DNA of 49,813 nt, from positions 1 through 49,813 of the forward strand of contig CAMYUU010000005.1 in the NCBI GenBank assembly GCA_947302355.1, written 5' to 3'. Within the stretch, counting starts at the first letter, position 1. The number at the start of each line of letters is the position of its first letter. The position numbers were made by a program, and so were the translations under genes. Source of the stretch: an uncultured Candidatus Saccharibacteria bacterium. GTDB lineage: Bacteria; Patescibacteriota; Saccharimonadia; Saccharimonadales; Saccharimonadaceae. Below the pieces are notes generated by a model. The model did no database searches. It was not told the origin of the DNA and saw only the letters and a list, made by a program, of their open reading frames with translations. Below, in pieces: positions 15,977 through 28,002 of this stretch.

Positions 15977-16835
15977 ATGTATAAACAAATTGCCGAAAAT
16001 AAGCGTAAAACAGTATATTTGATTCTCGCTTTTGTGACGATGATAGGTGTAATCGCTGGAATTTTTGCTTGGGTATACGGCGATTGGAAAATTGCCGCAT
16101 GGACTTTGGTGATAGCCATAGTTTATGCGGTTTTTCAATACTACTACGCTGCATCTGTGGCTGTAGCGATGACTGGCGCAAAAGAGATAACCAAGAAGGA
16201 GAATCCGAGACTGTATAATACAGTTGAGAATTTATCAATCACGACAGGTTTGCCGATGCCAAAGGTATATATAATTAACGATAGCGCGCCTAATGCTTTC
16301 GCAAGTGGCCGTGATCCTGAGCACGCAATAGTGGCGGCGACTACGGGTCTTCTAGATATTATGGATAACAAAGAGCTCACGGCTGTGATGGCGCATGAAA
16401 TGTCGCATGTTAAAAATTATGACATACGCGTATCTATGATTGTGTTTGGTTTAAACTGTGTGATAGGGTTAATTTCAGATTTGGCATTTAGGATGATGTT
16501 TTACGGTAGTCGGAGAAGGGATAATGAAGGAAGTCCAGTTGGGTACGTATTAGTATTAGTTGCAGCGTTGCTTTCACCTATTTTGGCCAGTTTGGCGCAA
16601 ATGGCAGTTAGTCGACAACGGGAGTTTTTGGCGGATGCTTCGGCAGTAAATATTACTAGATATCCTGAAGGTATGATTTCTGCACTTAAAAAACTACAAT
16701 CACATAGTCAGCCAATGCGTAGTCAGAATATAGCCACAGAAGCAATGTATATAAATAATCCTTTAAAAAAAGGTTTCTTTAGTAATCTGTTTTCGTCTCA
16801 TCCGCCGATTGAGAAACGTATAGAGAGATTAGAGC

Positions 16836-16855
<20 letters not shown>
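15977..16855 (+). CDS. htpX: Membrane zinc metalloprotease HtpX
   Basis: A 292-residue M48 protease that degrades damaged membrane proteins. Two N-terminal transmembrane helices are followed by the zinc site HEMSH (140-144), two more hydrophobic segments, and the third ligand region with SRQREFLADASAV. The C-terminal SSHPPIEKRIERL is a family hallmark. It is translated with lemA in an operon and overlaps the next gene by 20 nt. Confidence 0.95.
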
Positions 16856-19728
<2,873 letters not shown>

Positions 19729-19753
19729 ATCTAGGCATGGTACAATAAAGCTT

Positions 19754-20416
19754 ATGAATGAGCAAGGTGCCTTTGGGGAAAGAAACCACAACGCAGAAAA
19801 AGAAGAGGATTTTGACGCCTTTGCGGAAAGAGTCGGGGAAACGTATAATCAAGTAGCCGAGACAATAAAAGCTGAGTATGCAGAAAAACCCATTTTCGAA
19901 AAAAAACTAATGCTTGATTTAGTATTGCCAAAGATGGATGAGGAATTTAGTCCTGGATCGTGGCATCTTAAAGATTTATGGAATTCCAAGATGGGGGTTT
20001 CAGACGAAGATATCAAAGAATATATTCTCAAGGCCTTCAACATGGAAACGAATTGTGGAGGATATGCTTTAGAAGTAGCTTGTGCGGTTTTTTCTAATAC
20101 CAATAGCCTAGAAGATTCAAAGGATAATATCTTAAGAAAATTTTCATTTGTAAGGGAATATGATTGGGAAGAACTAGCCCCAGATGAATACTTAGTATTA
20201 TATCGGCATGAGAACGGTGGCGGTGGTCATCACTTTGTTAAATATGCCGATGGCGAGTTTACAGAGAAATGTGGATGCGAGCCAATAAAAGAGCATGAAG
20301 GATGGTCAGAATCTTACGAGGATTGGTCCGAAGAGGTTGTTTTCGCAGTAAGCAGAAATCACGATATGTTATTGCATGACGAAGACGGAAAAAGAGTTTG
20401 GAGTGTTATAGTTTAA
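19754..20416 (+). CDS. Hypothetical protein with a possible Cys-His hydrolase core
   Basis: A 220-residue acidic, soluble protein, not recognised with certainty. The first 45 residues are Glu-rich. The middle has METNCGGYALEVACAVF and later GGGGHHFVKYADGEF. A Cys at a helix start followed downstream by His in a strand is reminiscent of papain/NlpC-like hydrolases, but no third residue can be assigned. TACAAT at 19741-19746 ends 7 nt before the ATG and no ribosome site is seen. It stands alone between ligA and a structured intergenic region. Confidence 0.65.
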   Translation: MNEQGAFGERNHNAEKEEDFDAFAERVGETYNQVAETIKAEYAEKPIFEKKLMLDLVLPKMDEEFSPGSWHLKDLWNSKMGVSDEDIKEYILKAFNMETNCGGYALEVACAVFSNTNSLEDSKDNILRKFSFVREYDWEELAPDEYLVLYRHENGGGGHHFVKYADGEFTEKCGCEPIKEHEGWSESYEDWSEEVVFAVSRNHDMLLHDEDGKRVWSVIV

Positions 20417-20501
20417 AACAGGAATAAGACCCGAATGGCCTATTTTTTATTAGTGATTCTGGGGGCAAGATAGAAGAAGGGTTCCACTATTATTGCATAA
20501 A

Positions 20502-20596
20502 AGAAAAACCCCGAGGCATGGGCGCCAGATGGTGCGAACCAACCTCGAGGTAATCCCGAGGTGAGACGTATTGGCGTGTACCTCGGAAGTTTTTCT
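20502..20596 (-). terminator. Multi-stem GC-rich structured terminator region
   Basis: Downstream of the minus-strand gene at 20602. It contains four related blocks, CCCGAGG, CCTCGAGG, CCCGAGG and CCTCGG, between AAAAACCCC and GTTTTT ends. Read on the minus strand it can form a stem closed by CCGAGG/CCTCGGGG and ending in GGTTTTTC. Alternative pairings exist, so it may be more than a simple terminator. Confidence 0.55.
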
Positions 20597-20601
20597 AGTC
20601 G

Positions 20602-20955
20602 TTACCCGATCTTGAGATCCTCCTTTCCAACGAGCATGGCAAGTACATTGACATTGGTCTTGCCATCGCTGTAAAGGTCGGCGGGCGGCACCCACCCACC
20701 CTGCGTGAAGATGGGGGTGCTATGCCCCTTTCCGACAGAGATCAGGATGTCCTCCTTTCCCATGTCGAGAAGGAGCTCGACGATGATGTCCTCGGCCGAG
20801 CAGTTCGAGATGGAGGTGGACTCCTCCACCGTACCGTCAAACTTCTCGGTCGTCGTGACATACCTGCTCCACGTGCCGTTGCTGTACTTGAACAGCAACT
20901 TGCGGCCGTGGGGACGGTCGTTGATGAGGATATAGTCGATGGACTTGGTGGCCAT
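20602..20955 (-). CDS. Hypothetical protein, GC-rich and probably acquired
   Basis: A 117-residue soluble protein with no recognised domain. It begins MATKSIDYILINDRPHGRKL and has a Gly/Pro loop (GGWVPPADLYSDGK) near residue 90. Almost every codon ends in G or C (for example ATC, GAC, AAG, GTC), in sharp contrast to the A/T-ending codons of all neighbours, so recent transfer is likely. The promoter TGC-TATAAT (minus strand of 21000-21005) and a strong AAAGGAGG site match the local leadered class, so it is probably expressed. The origin and role are unknown. Confidence 0.72.
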   Translation of the reverse strand: MATKSIDYILINDRPHGRKLLFKYSNGTWSRYVTTTEKFDGTVEESTSISNCSAEDIIVELLLDMGKEDILISVGKGHSTPIFTQGGWVPPADLYSDGKTNVNVLAMLVGKEDLKIG

Positions 20956-21066
20956 GGCGGCCTCCTTTCAACTAGAGTTTAAAGTACTAAGCTAACAATA
21001 TTATAGCACGAATTGTCAAAAATGTCAATAGGCAATATGAAAATTAAGTTCAAGGGATTTTTTATA

Positions 21067-21113
21067 TTGGTGATCTCGGTGGGAGTAACTTCGTTCCTCC
21101 CTTCTCGTCACCA
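21067..21113 (-). repeat. Partial copy of the tRNA-Glu 3' end forming a CCA-ended hairpin
   Basis: TTGGTGATCTCGGTGGGAGT repeats positions 21151-21170 of the tRNA-Glu gene with one mismatch, exactly 84 nt away. On the minus strand it forms the 3' arm of a long hairpin (GGTGACGAGAAGGGAG pairing imperfectly with CTCCCACCGAGATCACC) ending in CCA. Confidence 0.8.
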
Positions 21114-21140
21114 AATAAAAAAATAAGTCCTGACGGACTT
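21111..21140 (-). terminator. Intrinsic terminator after tRNA-Glu
   Basis: On the minus strand AAGTCC-GTCA-GGACTT is followed by ATTTTTTTATTT, located 12 nt past the tRNA 3' end and before the tRNA-derived fragment. Confidence 0.8.
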
Positions 21141-21151
21141 ACTCTGCTATT

Positions 21152-21226
21152 TGGTGATCTCGGCGGGAGTCGAACCCGCGTTGTCGGGATGAAAACCCGA
21201 TGTACTAACCGTTATACTACGAGACC
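21152..21226 (-). tRNA. tRNA-Glu (anticodon UUC), CCA encoded
   Basis: On the minus strand acceptor GGTCTCG pairs with CGAGATC (one G-U), then A and CCA. The anticodon loop TTTTCAT inside TCGGG/CCCGA gives TTC. The T-arm GGGTTCGACTCCC is standard. A minus-strand TATAAT (about 21234-21239) is 8 nt upstream. Confidence 0.97.
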
Positions 21227-21250
21227 GTAGGATTATTATACCAAAAAAAG

Positions 21251-21730
21251 TTAGAAATTACAAATGTAGTTATAATCTACACGATAATCTGTGCGGGAGT
21301 ATGGTGATACTGGATAGTATTTTATGGTAGTGCGTTCAACATCGCAGTTTGCGCGTAGCGAGTCAGCAATGGACGCAGTTTTTTCTTGGTCGTGTAGGAT
21401 GAGCTGTCTTAACGTGATTGGAGTGAAACCAATTTCGGCATGCTTGCTCATTGTCGCCTCGATGTCGCCAGAATAGTTTTCTGAATTGATGAGGTTTTCA
21501 TATAAATAGTTTTCATAGTAGTCTGTGGCTAAGCTCTCAATTCTAGATTTGGTAAGGTGTTCTGGCTGAAGGAAAAAAGAGATAATGACGCCGATTATTG
21601 TGACGATTATTGCTAGAATGATGACAGCAATGATTAGTTTCTGCGTGAAAGAGAGCGGAGCTTTGGCTGTCTGACGTTTATTACCTGATAAATATTTTGT
21701 ATTATGGTTGTGTTTTTTTGTGCTTGCCAT
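21251..21730 (-). CDS. Hypothetical single-pass membrane protein
   Basis: A 159-residue protein with a basic N-terminus (HNHNTKYLSGNKRQTAK), one strongly hydrophobic helix at about 30-53, and an external or periplasm-facing C-terminal domain with two cysteines that could form a disulfide. No named family is recognised. It is divergent from pyk with only about 45 nt between the two start codons, and its own start lacks a clear ribosome site, so both may be read from back-to-back leaderless promoters. Confidence 0.72.
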   Translation of the reverse strand: MASTKKHNHNTKYLSGNKRQTAKAPLSFTQKLIIAVIILAIIVTIIGVIISFFLQPEHLTKSRIESLATDYYENYLYENLINSENYSGDIEATMSKHAEIGFTPITLRQLILHDQEKTASIADSLRANCDVERTTIKYYPVSPYSRTDYRVDYNYICNF

Positions 21731-21776
21731 AGTGATATATTACCACAAAAATCATTTTTGTGCTAAGATAGTAGGT

Positions 21777-23210
21777 ATGAATAAGTTTTTTAAGCGGACA
21801 AAAATACTAGCCACAATTGGCCCAGCTACGAATTCTGCTGAAATGATTGAGAAGGTCATTATGGCGGGTGTTAATGGGTGTCGCATGAACTGTTCTCATG
21901 GTTCGAACGCGGAACGTGACCAGCAAATTAAGTGGATTAGAGCTGCTGCCGAAAAGAAAGGTAGGAGCGTAGCAATATTGCAGGATTTGCAAGGTCCGAA
22001 GATTCGTTTGGGTGATATTAAAGGCGATCATCTTGATTTGAAGAAAGGTGACGAAGTAATACTCGAGTCAAAAGAGATTGAGCATGATGGTGGACTAATT
22101 TTGCCGGTGCAGTTTAATTTGGCCGAGAAAGTGAAAGTTGGTGAGGCGCTATATCTTTTTGATGGCAAGATTAGGACTGAGATAATTGAGATTGTTTCTG
22201 ATACTGCAATTAAAATTAGAATAGAAAATGACGGTTATGTAATGTCAAAAAAAGGCATTAACGTACCGGATACGGATTTTGGTGGCGATATTTTGACGCC
22301 GAAGGATATGGCCGATATTGAATATGGATCTAATTGTGATTACGACTACGTTTCTTTGTCTTTTGTGCAGTCGGCTGGTGATATTGAGAAACTGAAACAG
22401 ATTTTATTGTCGCGTGGATCTACGGCTAAAGTAATTGCAAAGATTGAAACTAAGAAAGCGATTGAAAGTGATGAAAAGCTGGAAGATATCGTAAAGGCGG
22501 CGGATGGCATTATGGTGGCTCGTGGAGACATGGCCGTAGAAGCTGGGGCTGAGGTCGTACCGATTGTGCAGCGCAAGATTATTGCACTGTGTCGTGCTCA
22601 TGCCAAGCTTTGTATTGTGGCAACGCAGATGTTTAGCTCAATGGTAGACAATCCTACTCCGACCAGGGCGGAAGTTTCGGATGTATCTACCGCTGTGGCA
22701 CAGGGCACGGATGCCGTGATGCTTTCTGATGAAACTGCAGTCGGTAATTATCCGGTAGAAACAGTAAAAGAAATGAGCAAAGTGATTACTTATACTCAGA
22801 ATCATTCAAAAGTCGCTACGATTTCTAGGAGTCCAGAGGGTGGAAAGTCGGAAGTTTACGATGCGATTTCTTATACTACGGCTAGGTTGGCTGAGCAGAT
22901 TGGGGCGGATATTATTGTGTGTCAGACTGCTTCGGGTGTGACGGCTACCACAATGGCAGCTAGTAGGCCCAATGTGCCGATTGTGACTGCAGCTTCGAAT
23001 CAAAGGGTTGCTAATCAGTTAGCACTTATCTACGGTAATTCTGCCTTTTGCAGACCTTATTCTGAGAATTATGGCTATGATTTGGCTAAAGAGCTAAAGC
23101 GTGAAAATCGAGTTAAAAGTATTCGTGGTGAAAAAGATCTGTTGGTGGTAATTGTTTCTGGTGACCGCGATAAAGCGGGAACTAACACTATCAAAGTGCG
23201 CTACATTTAA
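21777..23210 (+). CDS. pyk: Pyruvate kinase
   Basis: A 477-residue glycolytic enzyme making pyruvate and ATP from phosphoenolpyruvate and ADP. Signatures are [12 protein letters not shown] at the N-terminus, [18 protein letters not shown], the catalytic [27 protein letters not shown], and [20 protein letters not shown] with [12 protein letters not shown]. The length is normal. I start at 21777 ([10 protein letters not shown]), not at an upstream frame start at 21708, because TAAGAT (21764-21769) ends 7 nt before this ATG and the extra residues are not family-like. The 3' end overlaps convergent pgk by 20 nt. Confidence 0.95.
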   Translation: MNKFFKRTKILATIGPATNSAEMIEKVIMAGVNGCRMNCSHGSNAERDQQIKWIRAAAEKKGRSVAILQDLQGPKIRLGDIKGDHLDLKKGDEVILESKEIEHDGGLILPVQFNLAEKVKVGEALYLFDGKIRTEIIEIVSDTAIKIRIENDGYVMSKKGINVPDTDFGGDILTPKDMADIEYGSNCDYDYVSLSFVQSAGDIEKLKQILLSRGSTAKVIAKIETKKAIESDEKLEDIVKAADGIMVARGDMAVEAGAEVVPIVQRKIIALCRAHAKLCIVATQMFSSMVDNPTPTRAEVSDVSTAVAQGTDAVMLSDETAVGNYPVETVKEMSKVITYTQNHSKVATISRSPEGGKSEVYDAISYTTARLAEQIGADIIVCQTASGVTATTMAASRPNVPIVTAASNQRVANQLALIYGNSAFCRPYSENYGYDLAKELKRENRVKSIRGEKDLLVVIVSGDRDKAGTNTIKVRYI

Positions 23211-24252
23211 GCGCCTTAAGTCCTGGCAATTCTTTGCCAAGTAGAAATTCTAGAGTTGCACCTCCTCCGGTAGAAACGAGGGAGTATGATAGATTTGGGT
23301 GGCTCAGCATGAGGTTTTCGACAAATCCAGTAGTATCACCTCCACAAATGATAGTGGTCGCATCCTTTTTTTCGCCAATCATTTCCGCAGTAATGGTGGA
23401 GGCGGTGGCATAGGCTGGATCTTCGGCGTAGCCTAAGAGACCATTCCAAATGATAGTCTTAGCATCTACTATGAACTCTGAAATCTTAGTTGTGGAAACT
23501 GGCCCAATATCTAGTTTTTCGCCAGCGGCATTTTCGTCAAAATCTGTGGCGACATATATTTTAGGGTCATCGGTAGCGTATCCATCAGCAGCGATTTTGC
23601 CGCCAACGGCGATATGGTCGAACTTTTTGGAAAGATGTTCGATAAGTGGAGCTTTGTCTGAAACCTTGGCGCCACCTACTATTAGTAATGCTGGTTGGGT
23701 TGGTTTTTCGAGAACTTTGGTTAGATTTGTGATTTCTTTTTCGACTAGTAATCCCATACATGAGGGTAGGAGTTTGGTAATTGCATCGGTGGAGGCATGC
23801 GCGCGATGAAGTACAGCAAAGCCGTCTTGTACGAAAACGTTTGCACCAGTAGCTTTCACGATTGATTTGGCGAAATCGTGTGAATTCTCTTCTTCGCCTG
23901 GGTAGAAGCGGAGGTTTTCGAGTAGCAAGATGTCACCTTTTTTCATTTTATTGCAGACCTTTTTAACTTCTGGGCCGGAGACGTCATTAGCGAATTGAGT
24001 ATTAGAAACTAATTGATTTAGTTTTTTGGCGATTGGCGCCAGGGAAAGACTTTCGTCATGACCTTCTGGGCGACCAAGATGCGAAATAAGGATTATTTTG
24101 TTGGCGCCTTTTTCTCGCAAATAGCTAATTGTAGGTATGCTTGCACGAATTCTTAAATCGTCGGTTATTTTGCCGTCCTTTAATGGAACGTTGTAGTCAA
24201 CTCTTACTAAAACTGTTTTTTCTTTTAAGTCTAAATCGCTAAGTTTTTTCAT
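23191..24252 (-). CDS. pgk: Phosphoglycerate kinase (short form)
   Basis: A 353-residue enzyme converting 1,3-bisphosphoglycerate and ADP to 3-phosphoglycerate and ATP. Motifs are [40 protein letters not shown], the nucleotide site [16 protein letters not shown], and GGDTTGFV with [11 protein letters not shown]. It is about 40 residues shorter than typical, mostly after GGAKVSDK, where the usual helix-loop is trimmed. The minus-strand TGC-TATAAT (24259-24264) ends 6 nt before the ATG with no ribosome site. It is convergent and overlapping with pyk, so the two glycolytic genes are antisense at their ends. Confidence 0.95.
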   Translation of the reverse strand: MKKLSDLDLKEKTVLVRVDYNVPLKDGKITDDLRIRASIPTISYLREKGANKIILISHLGRPEGHDESLSLAPIAKKLNQLVSNTQFANDVSGPEVKKVCNKMKKGDILLLENLRFYPGEEENSHDFAKSIVKATGANVFVQDGFAVLHRAHASTDAITKLLPSCMGLLVEKEITNLTKVLEKPTQPALLIVGGAKVSDKAPLIEHLSKKFDHIAVGGKIAADGYATDDPKIYVATDFDENAAGEKLDIGPVSTTKISEFIVDAKTIIWNGLLGYAEDPAYATASTITAEMIGEKKDATTIICGGDTTGFVENLMLSHPNLSYSLVSTGGGATLEFLLGKELPGLKALKCSAL

Positions 24253-24304
24253 AAATCAATTATAGCATATTTAAATGATATTCATTTTGTGATATAATCG
24301 TCAT

Positions 24305-25855
24305 ATGAAAAAGAAAGGCAATTATCAACAACTGATTGGCGAAACAATTGAACGTTTAAGACTTAAAAAGGGATGGACGCAAGAAGATCTTGCGCAGGCT
24401 GTGGGTTCTTCTCAGTCCGCAGTTCATCGGATTGAAAAAGGCGGACAAAATGTTTCGCTCGGCATGATTAATAAGCTCTCGGAGGCTCTTGGAAACCAAA
24501 TACTCTCTGTTAATGACTCCGCTTCTCAGAGTTTTCGGATTAACGGAAATAAGGAATTGTTGGGTGAAATTACAATAAATACTTCCAAAAATGCTGCGGT
24601 AGGGTTGCTGTGTGCGGCGCTTTTGAATAATGGACGAACAGTCTTACATGATGTGGCTAGAATTGAAGAAGTATTCAGAATCATTGAAGTACTAGAGTCT
24701 ATTGGTGTAAAATGCCACTGGCTGAATCGCCGTCGTGATCTTGAAATTATATCACCGCGCGAATTAAAATTAGATGAAATGGACGTGGATGCGGCGCGTA
24801 AAACTCGTACTATTATTATGTTTTTGGGGCCTTTGTTACACCGTTTTAAGAAGTTTAGGATTCCGTATGCTGGAGGATGCTCGCTCGGTGTACGCACCGT
24901 AGAGCCACATTTGAAAGCTTTGGAAAGTTTTGGCTTGAAGGTGGATGCTGAGACTAATTGTGGATTCTATGAAGTAGAAGTTGATCAAAAGATCTTGCAC
25001 AGTAATTCTGAACGATATATTGTCCTGACGGAACGTGGCGATACGGTTACGGAAAATGTATTGATGGCGGCAGCAATGTCGCCTGGCAAAACTACCATTG
25101 TGGGTGCTTCACCGAATTATATGGTGCAGGATGTTTGCTACTTCTTGGAAAAAATGGGCGTGAAGATTTCTGGGGTAGGTACAACTAAGTTGGTGGTGCA
25201 AGGTCGGGCGCGAATTGATACAGATGTGGAGTATTATATTTCCGAGGATCCGATTGAGGCGATGAGTTTTATTGCGGTGGCACTAGTGACGAATTCTGAG
25301 ATAACTTTACGCAGAGCGCCGATTGAGTTCTTGGAACTTGAGTTAGAAATCCTCAAGAATATGCATGCGGAATTTGAAAAGACTAAAGAATATCTTTCAG
25401 CTAATGGGCGCACGAGATTGGTGGACCTTACGGTTAAAAAATCAGAATTAGTGGCGCCAATTGACAAAGTGCATCCTATGCCTTTCCCGGGGCTCAATAT
25501 TGATAATTTACCATTTTTCTCGGTAATTGCGGCGGTGGCTAAAGGTCGTACTTTGATTCACGACTGGGTGTTTGAAAACCGAGCAGTGTATATTACGGAG
25601 TTAACTAATCTGAATGTTAAAGTTGACCTCTTAGATGCTCATCGTGTATATATCGAAGGACCGACGAACTGGCGGCCGGCAGAGCTAGTTGCTCCACAAG
25701 CATTGCGACCGGCAGTGGTGATATTAATCGGTATGTTGGCGGCTCCAGGCACATCGATTCTGAGAAATATCTATCCGATTAATCGTGGTTATCAGGATTT
25801 TGCAGCTAGATTAAGGCGCCTGGGTGCTGATATCGAGCCGCTTACTGGCATATAA
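24305..25855 (+). CDS. murA: XRE-type HTH domain fused to UDP-GlcNAc 1-carboxyvinyltransferase (MurA-like)
   Basis: A 516-residue fusion. Residues 8-65 are a lambda-repressor-like DNA-binding domain (GWTQEDLAQAVGSSQSAVHR, then IEKGGQNVSLGMINKLSEAL). Residues 75-516 are an EPSP-synthase-fold MurA, which adds enolpyruvate to UDP-GlcNAc in the first peptidoglycan step. The catalytic Lys lies in NTSKNAAVG and the catalytic Cys192 is in AGGCSLGVRTVEPH, so enzyme activity is likely retained. Ordinary MurA is about 420 residues and has no HTH. TATAAT (24293-24298) ends 6 nt before the ATG, divergent from pgk across about 50 nt. The HTH may let the enzyme act on its own or nearby promoters (inference). 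Confidence 0.92.
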   Translation: MKKKGNYQQLIGETIERLRLKKGWTQEDLAQAVGSSQSAVHRIEKGGQNVSLGMINKLSEALGNQILSVNDSASQSFRINGNKELLGEITINTSKNAAVGLLCAALLNNGRTVLHDVARIEEVFRIIEVLESIGVKCHWLNRRRDLEIISPRELKLDEMDVDAARKTRTIIMFLGPLLHRFKKFRIPYAGGCSLGVRTVEPHLKALESFGLKVDAETNCGFYEVEVDQKILHSNSERYIVLTERGDTVTENVLMAAAMSPGKTTIVGASPNYMVQDVCYFLEKMGVKISGVGTTKLVVQGRARIDTDVEYYISEDPIEAMSFIAVALVTNSEITLRRAPIEFLELELEILKNMHAEFEKTKEYLSANGRTRLVDLTVKKSELVAPIDKVHPMPFPGLNIDNLPFFSVIAAVAKGRTLIHDWVFENRAVYITELTNLNVKVDLLDAHRVYIEGPTNWRPAELVAPQALRPAVVILIGMLAAPGTSILRNIYPINRGYQDFAARLRRLGADIEPLTGI

Positions 25856-25872
25856 CGTGCTATACTGGTTAG

Positions 25873-27975
25873 ATGAAATCGTTACTTGATGGCTTAAATG
25901 AGAGACAGCGGGAAGCGGTAGAGACACTTTCTGGGCCGATTTTGGTGCTGGCTGGAGCGGGAAGTGGCAAGACTAAAACTTTGACGCACCGCATCGCTAA
26001 TTTGATTGCGCACGGCGTAAAACCGTCGCATATTCTCGCTGTAACGTTTACGAATAAGGCGGCAAATGAAATGCGGGAGAGATTATGGAATCTTTTGCAA
26101 GATGTTTCGGGACACGGGTCGCCCGGGCCCGTCGTTACGGGCCTCGCGCCCTCGTTCTCGGTCGTAACCTCCGAATGGTCCCGAGAACACCTTGCAAAAG
26201 ATTCAACTCCGCCACGCAGTTTTATGCCTTATATGGGGACGTTTCACGGAATTGCGGTGCGAGTATTGCGCGAGGAATCTGAGGCGGCGGGATTAGACCG
26301 AAATTTTACGATTTATGATGCGGATGATCAGATTTCTTTGATTCGGCGTGTGATAAAAGATCTGAAACTAAATGATAATAAGAATTTGAAGCCAAAGTCC
26401 GTGCATTCGATTATATCGAGTGAAAAGAATCAAGGTAATGGACCGGAAGAATATGCTGCGAAAGCTTTTTATCCGAACCAAAAACAAATTGCGAAGATTT
26501 TTGAAAAATATGAAATTGAGAAAGCAAAAGCGCAGGCCCTAGATTTTGATGACTTACTAATTAAAGAATACGAATTGTTAAAGATCCATCCAGAAGTTCG
26601 TAAAAAATGGCAGAAGCGCTTTGAATATATTTTAATTGATGAGTATCAGGATACGAATTCTGTACAATATAACATAGTAAAGCTATTAGTTAATGAGAAT
26701 AAAAATATTTGTGTAGTGGGGGATGATTGGCAGTCTATATATTCTTGGCGTGGTGCAGATTTTACGAATATTTTGAATTTCGAAAAGGATTTTCCAGGCG
26801 CTAAGGTAATTAAACTGGAGCAAAATTATCGTTCGTCGGGTAATATTTTAGAGGCATCGCAAAAGGTAATTAATAAGAATAAAGTGAGGACAGAAAAGAC
26901 TTTATTTACAGAAGCCGAAAAGGGTGAACCGATTGATATTGAATCGTTAAGGGATGAGGATGATGAAGCGAATTTTGTAGCGAGGCAAATTATGCTTCTC
27001 AAGCGTGATTATGAGGATTTTTCGGATTTTGCGGTGCTCTATCGGACGAATGCGCAGTCTTATAGTTTTGAAAAAGCATTTATGAATTATCAGATTCCTT
27101 ATAAGATTGTGGGTGGTGTAAGATTTTATGATCGTAAGGAAGTTAAGGATGTGCTGGCGATTTTGAAATTGGTAGTGAATCAGCGTGACCAAGTGAGCTT
27201 AAGTAGGGTAGTGCAAAATGTGCTAAGTGGAGTGGGGGAAGCATCGCTTAGGAAAATTCTAAATGCGATGAATTCGATTGAAGGAAGTAGTCCGCTAGTC
27301 GGCTCAGATATTGAAGATGTCTTGCCGGCAGGTAAGGCGAGAAATGGATTCATGAGACTAATAAATTATCTAAAGAAGGTAGATTTGGCTTTGAATCCTG
27401 GCGAGATTGTACAAAAAACTGTAGAATATTTTGATTTTAAAACTTTGACTGATGATGGTACACCTAGCGCTGATGAGCGGATGCGTAACCTTGAAGTACT
27501 TGCTGGAAATGCCGAAAATTATAATAGTCTGGAAGAGTTTTTGGTGGATTCAGCATTGATGTCTTCGGCAGACGAAAGTGCTGGCAAGAATTCAGTAACT
27601 TTAATGACGATGCATGCGGCGAAGGGATTGGAATTTCCAGTAGTATTTCTAGTAGGGATGGAAGATGGATTATTTCCGAGTAGCAGGGCGGAAGATGAAC
27701 CATCACTTGAAGAGGAAAGGCGGCTAGCTTATGTAGGAATGACTCGGGCGATGCGGAGATTGTTTTTAACTTATGCGGCGTCTAGATATACGTTTGGGAA
27801 CCGAAATTATAACATGCCGTCGAGATTTTTGATTGAACTGGGCTATAATCCGTATGGCTCAAGCGGGTATCATGATAATGATGCTGATGGGTTTACGGAT
27901 TTCGATAAAGATGATTTTGATGATGATTTTGGTGACTACGATCCGTTTCCAGAAGATTTGCCAGTTTATGAATGA
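25873..27975 (+). CDS. uvrD: UvrD/PcrA-type superfamily 1 DNA helicase with palindromic insert
   Basis: A 700-residue 3'-5' DNA helicase for repair and replication restart. Helicase motifs are present in order: LAGAGSGKTKTLTHR (Walker A), VTFTNKAANEMRERL, GTFHGIAVRVLR, ILIDEYQDTN, VVGDDWQSIYSWRGAD, LEQNYRSSGNIL, MTMHAAKGLEFPVVF and AYVGMTRAMRRL. Residues 72-111, between RLW and the GTFHG motif, are an extra GC-rich insert absent from typical PcrA. The tail is highly acidic (Asp-rich), in place of the usual C-terminal Tudor-like domain. TATACT (25861-25866) ends 6 nt before the ATG. Confidence 0.94.
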   Translation: MKSLLDGLNERQREAVETLSGPILVLAGAGSGKTKTLTHRIANLIAHGVKPSHILAVTFTNKAANEMRERLWNLLQDVSGHGSPGPVVTGLAPSFSVVTSEWSREHLAKDSTPPRSFMPYMGTFHGIAVRVLREESEAAGLDRNFTIYDADDQISLIRRVIKDLKLNDNKNLKPKSVHSIISSEKNQGNGPEEYAAKAFYPNQKQIAKIFEKYEIEKAKAQALDFDDLLIKEYELLKIHPEVRKKWQKRFEYILIDEYQDTNSVQYNIVKLLVNENKNICVVGDDWQSIYSWRGADFTNILNFEKDFPGAKVIKLEQNYRSSGNILEASQKVINKNKVRTEKTLFTEAEKGEPIDIESLRDEDDEANFVARQIMLLKRDYEDFSDFAVLYRTNAQSYSFEKAFMNYQIPYKIVGGVRFYDRKEVKDVLAILKLVVNQRDQVSLSRVVQNVLSGVGEASLRKILNAMNSIEGSSPLVGSDIEDVLPAGKARNGFMRLINYLKKVDLALNPGEIVQKTVEYFDFKTLTDDGTPSADERMRNLEVLAGNAENYNSLEEFLVDSALMSSADESAGKNSVTLMTMHAAKGLEFPVVFLVGMEDGLFPSSRAEDEPSLEEERRLAYVGMTRAMRRLFLTYAASRYTFGNRNYNMPSRFLIELGYNPYGSSGYHDNDADGFTDFDKDDFDDDFGDYDPFPEDLPVYE
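26088..26204 (+). repeat. In-frame GC-rich palindromic insert in uvrD
   Basis: The left arm (26088-26113, GAATCTTTTGCAAG...) and right arm (26178-26204) are an imperfect 26-nt inverted repeat. The core at 26118-26160 matches the methyltransferase insert core at 34152-34194 at 34 of 43 positions without gaps, and in the same codon phase (PVVTGLAPSFS versus PVATGLARSSS). The core is far richer in G+C than the gene. Confidence 0.85.
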
Positions 27976-28002
27976 ACTAGAAATCCATGCTAGAATAGTA
28001 AT

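Noticed and set aside
21708-21776. N-terminal extension of pyruvate kinase
   Set aside because: The extra residues are not family-like and lie across the promoter; the -10 box fits a start at 21777.
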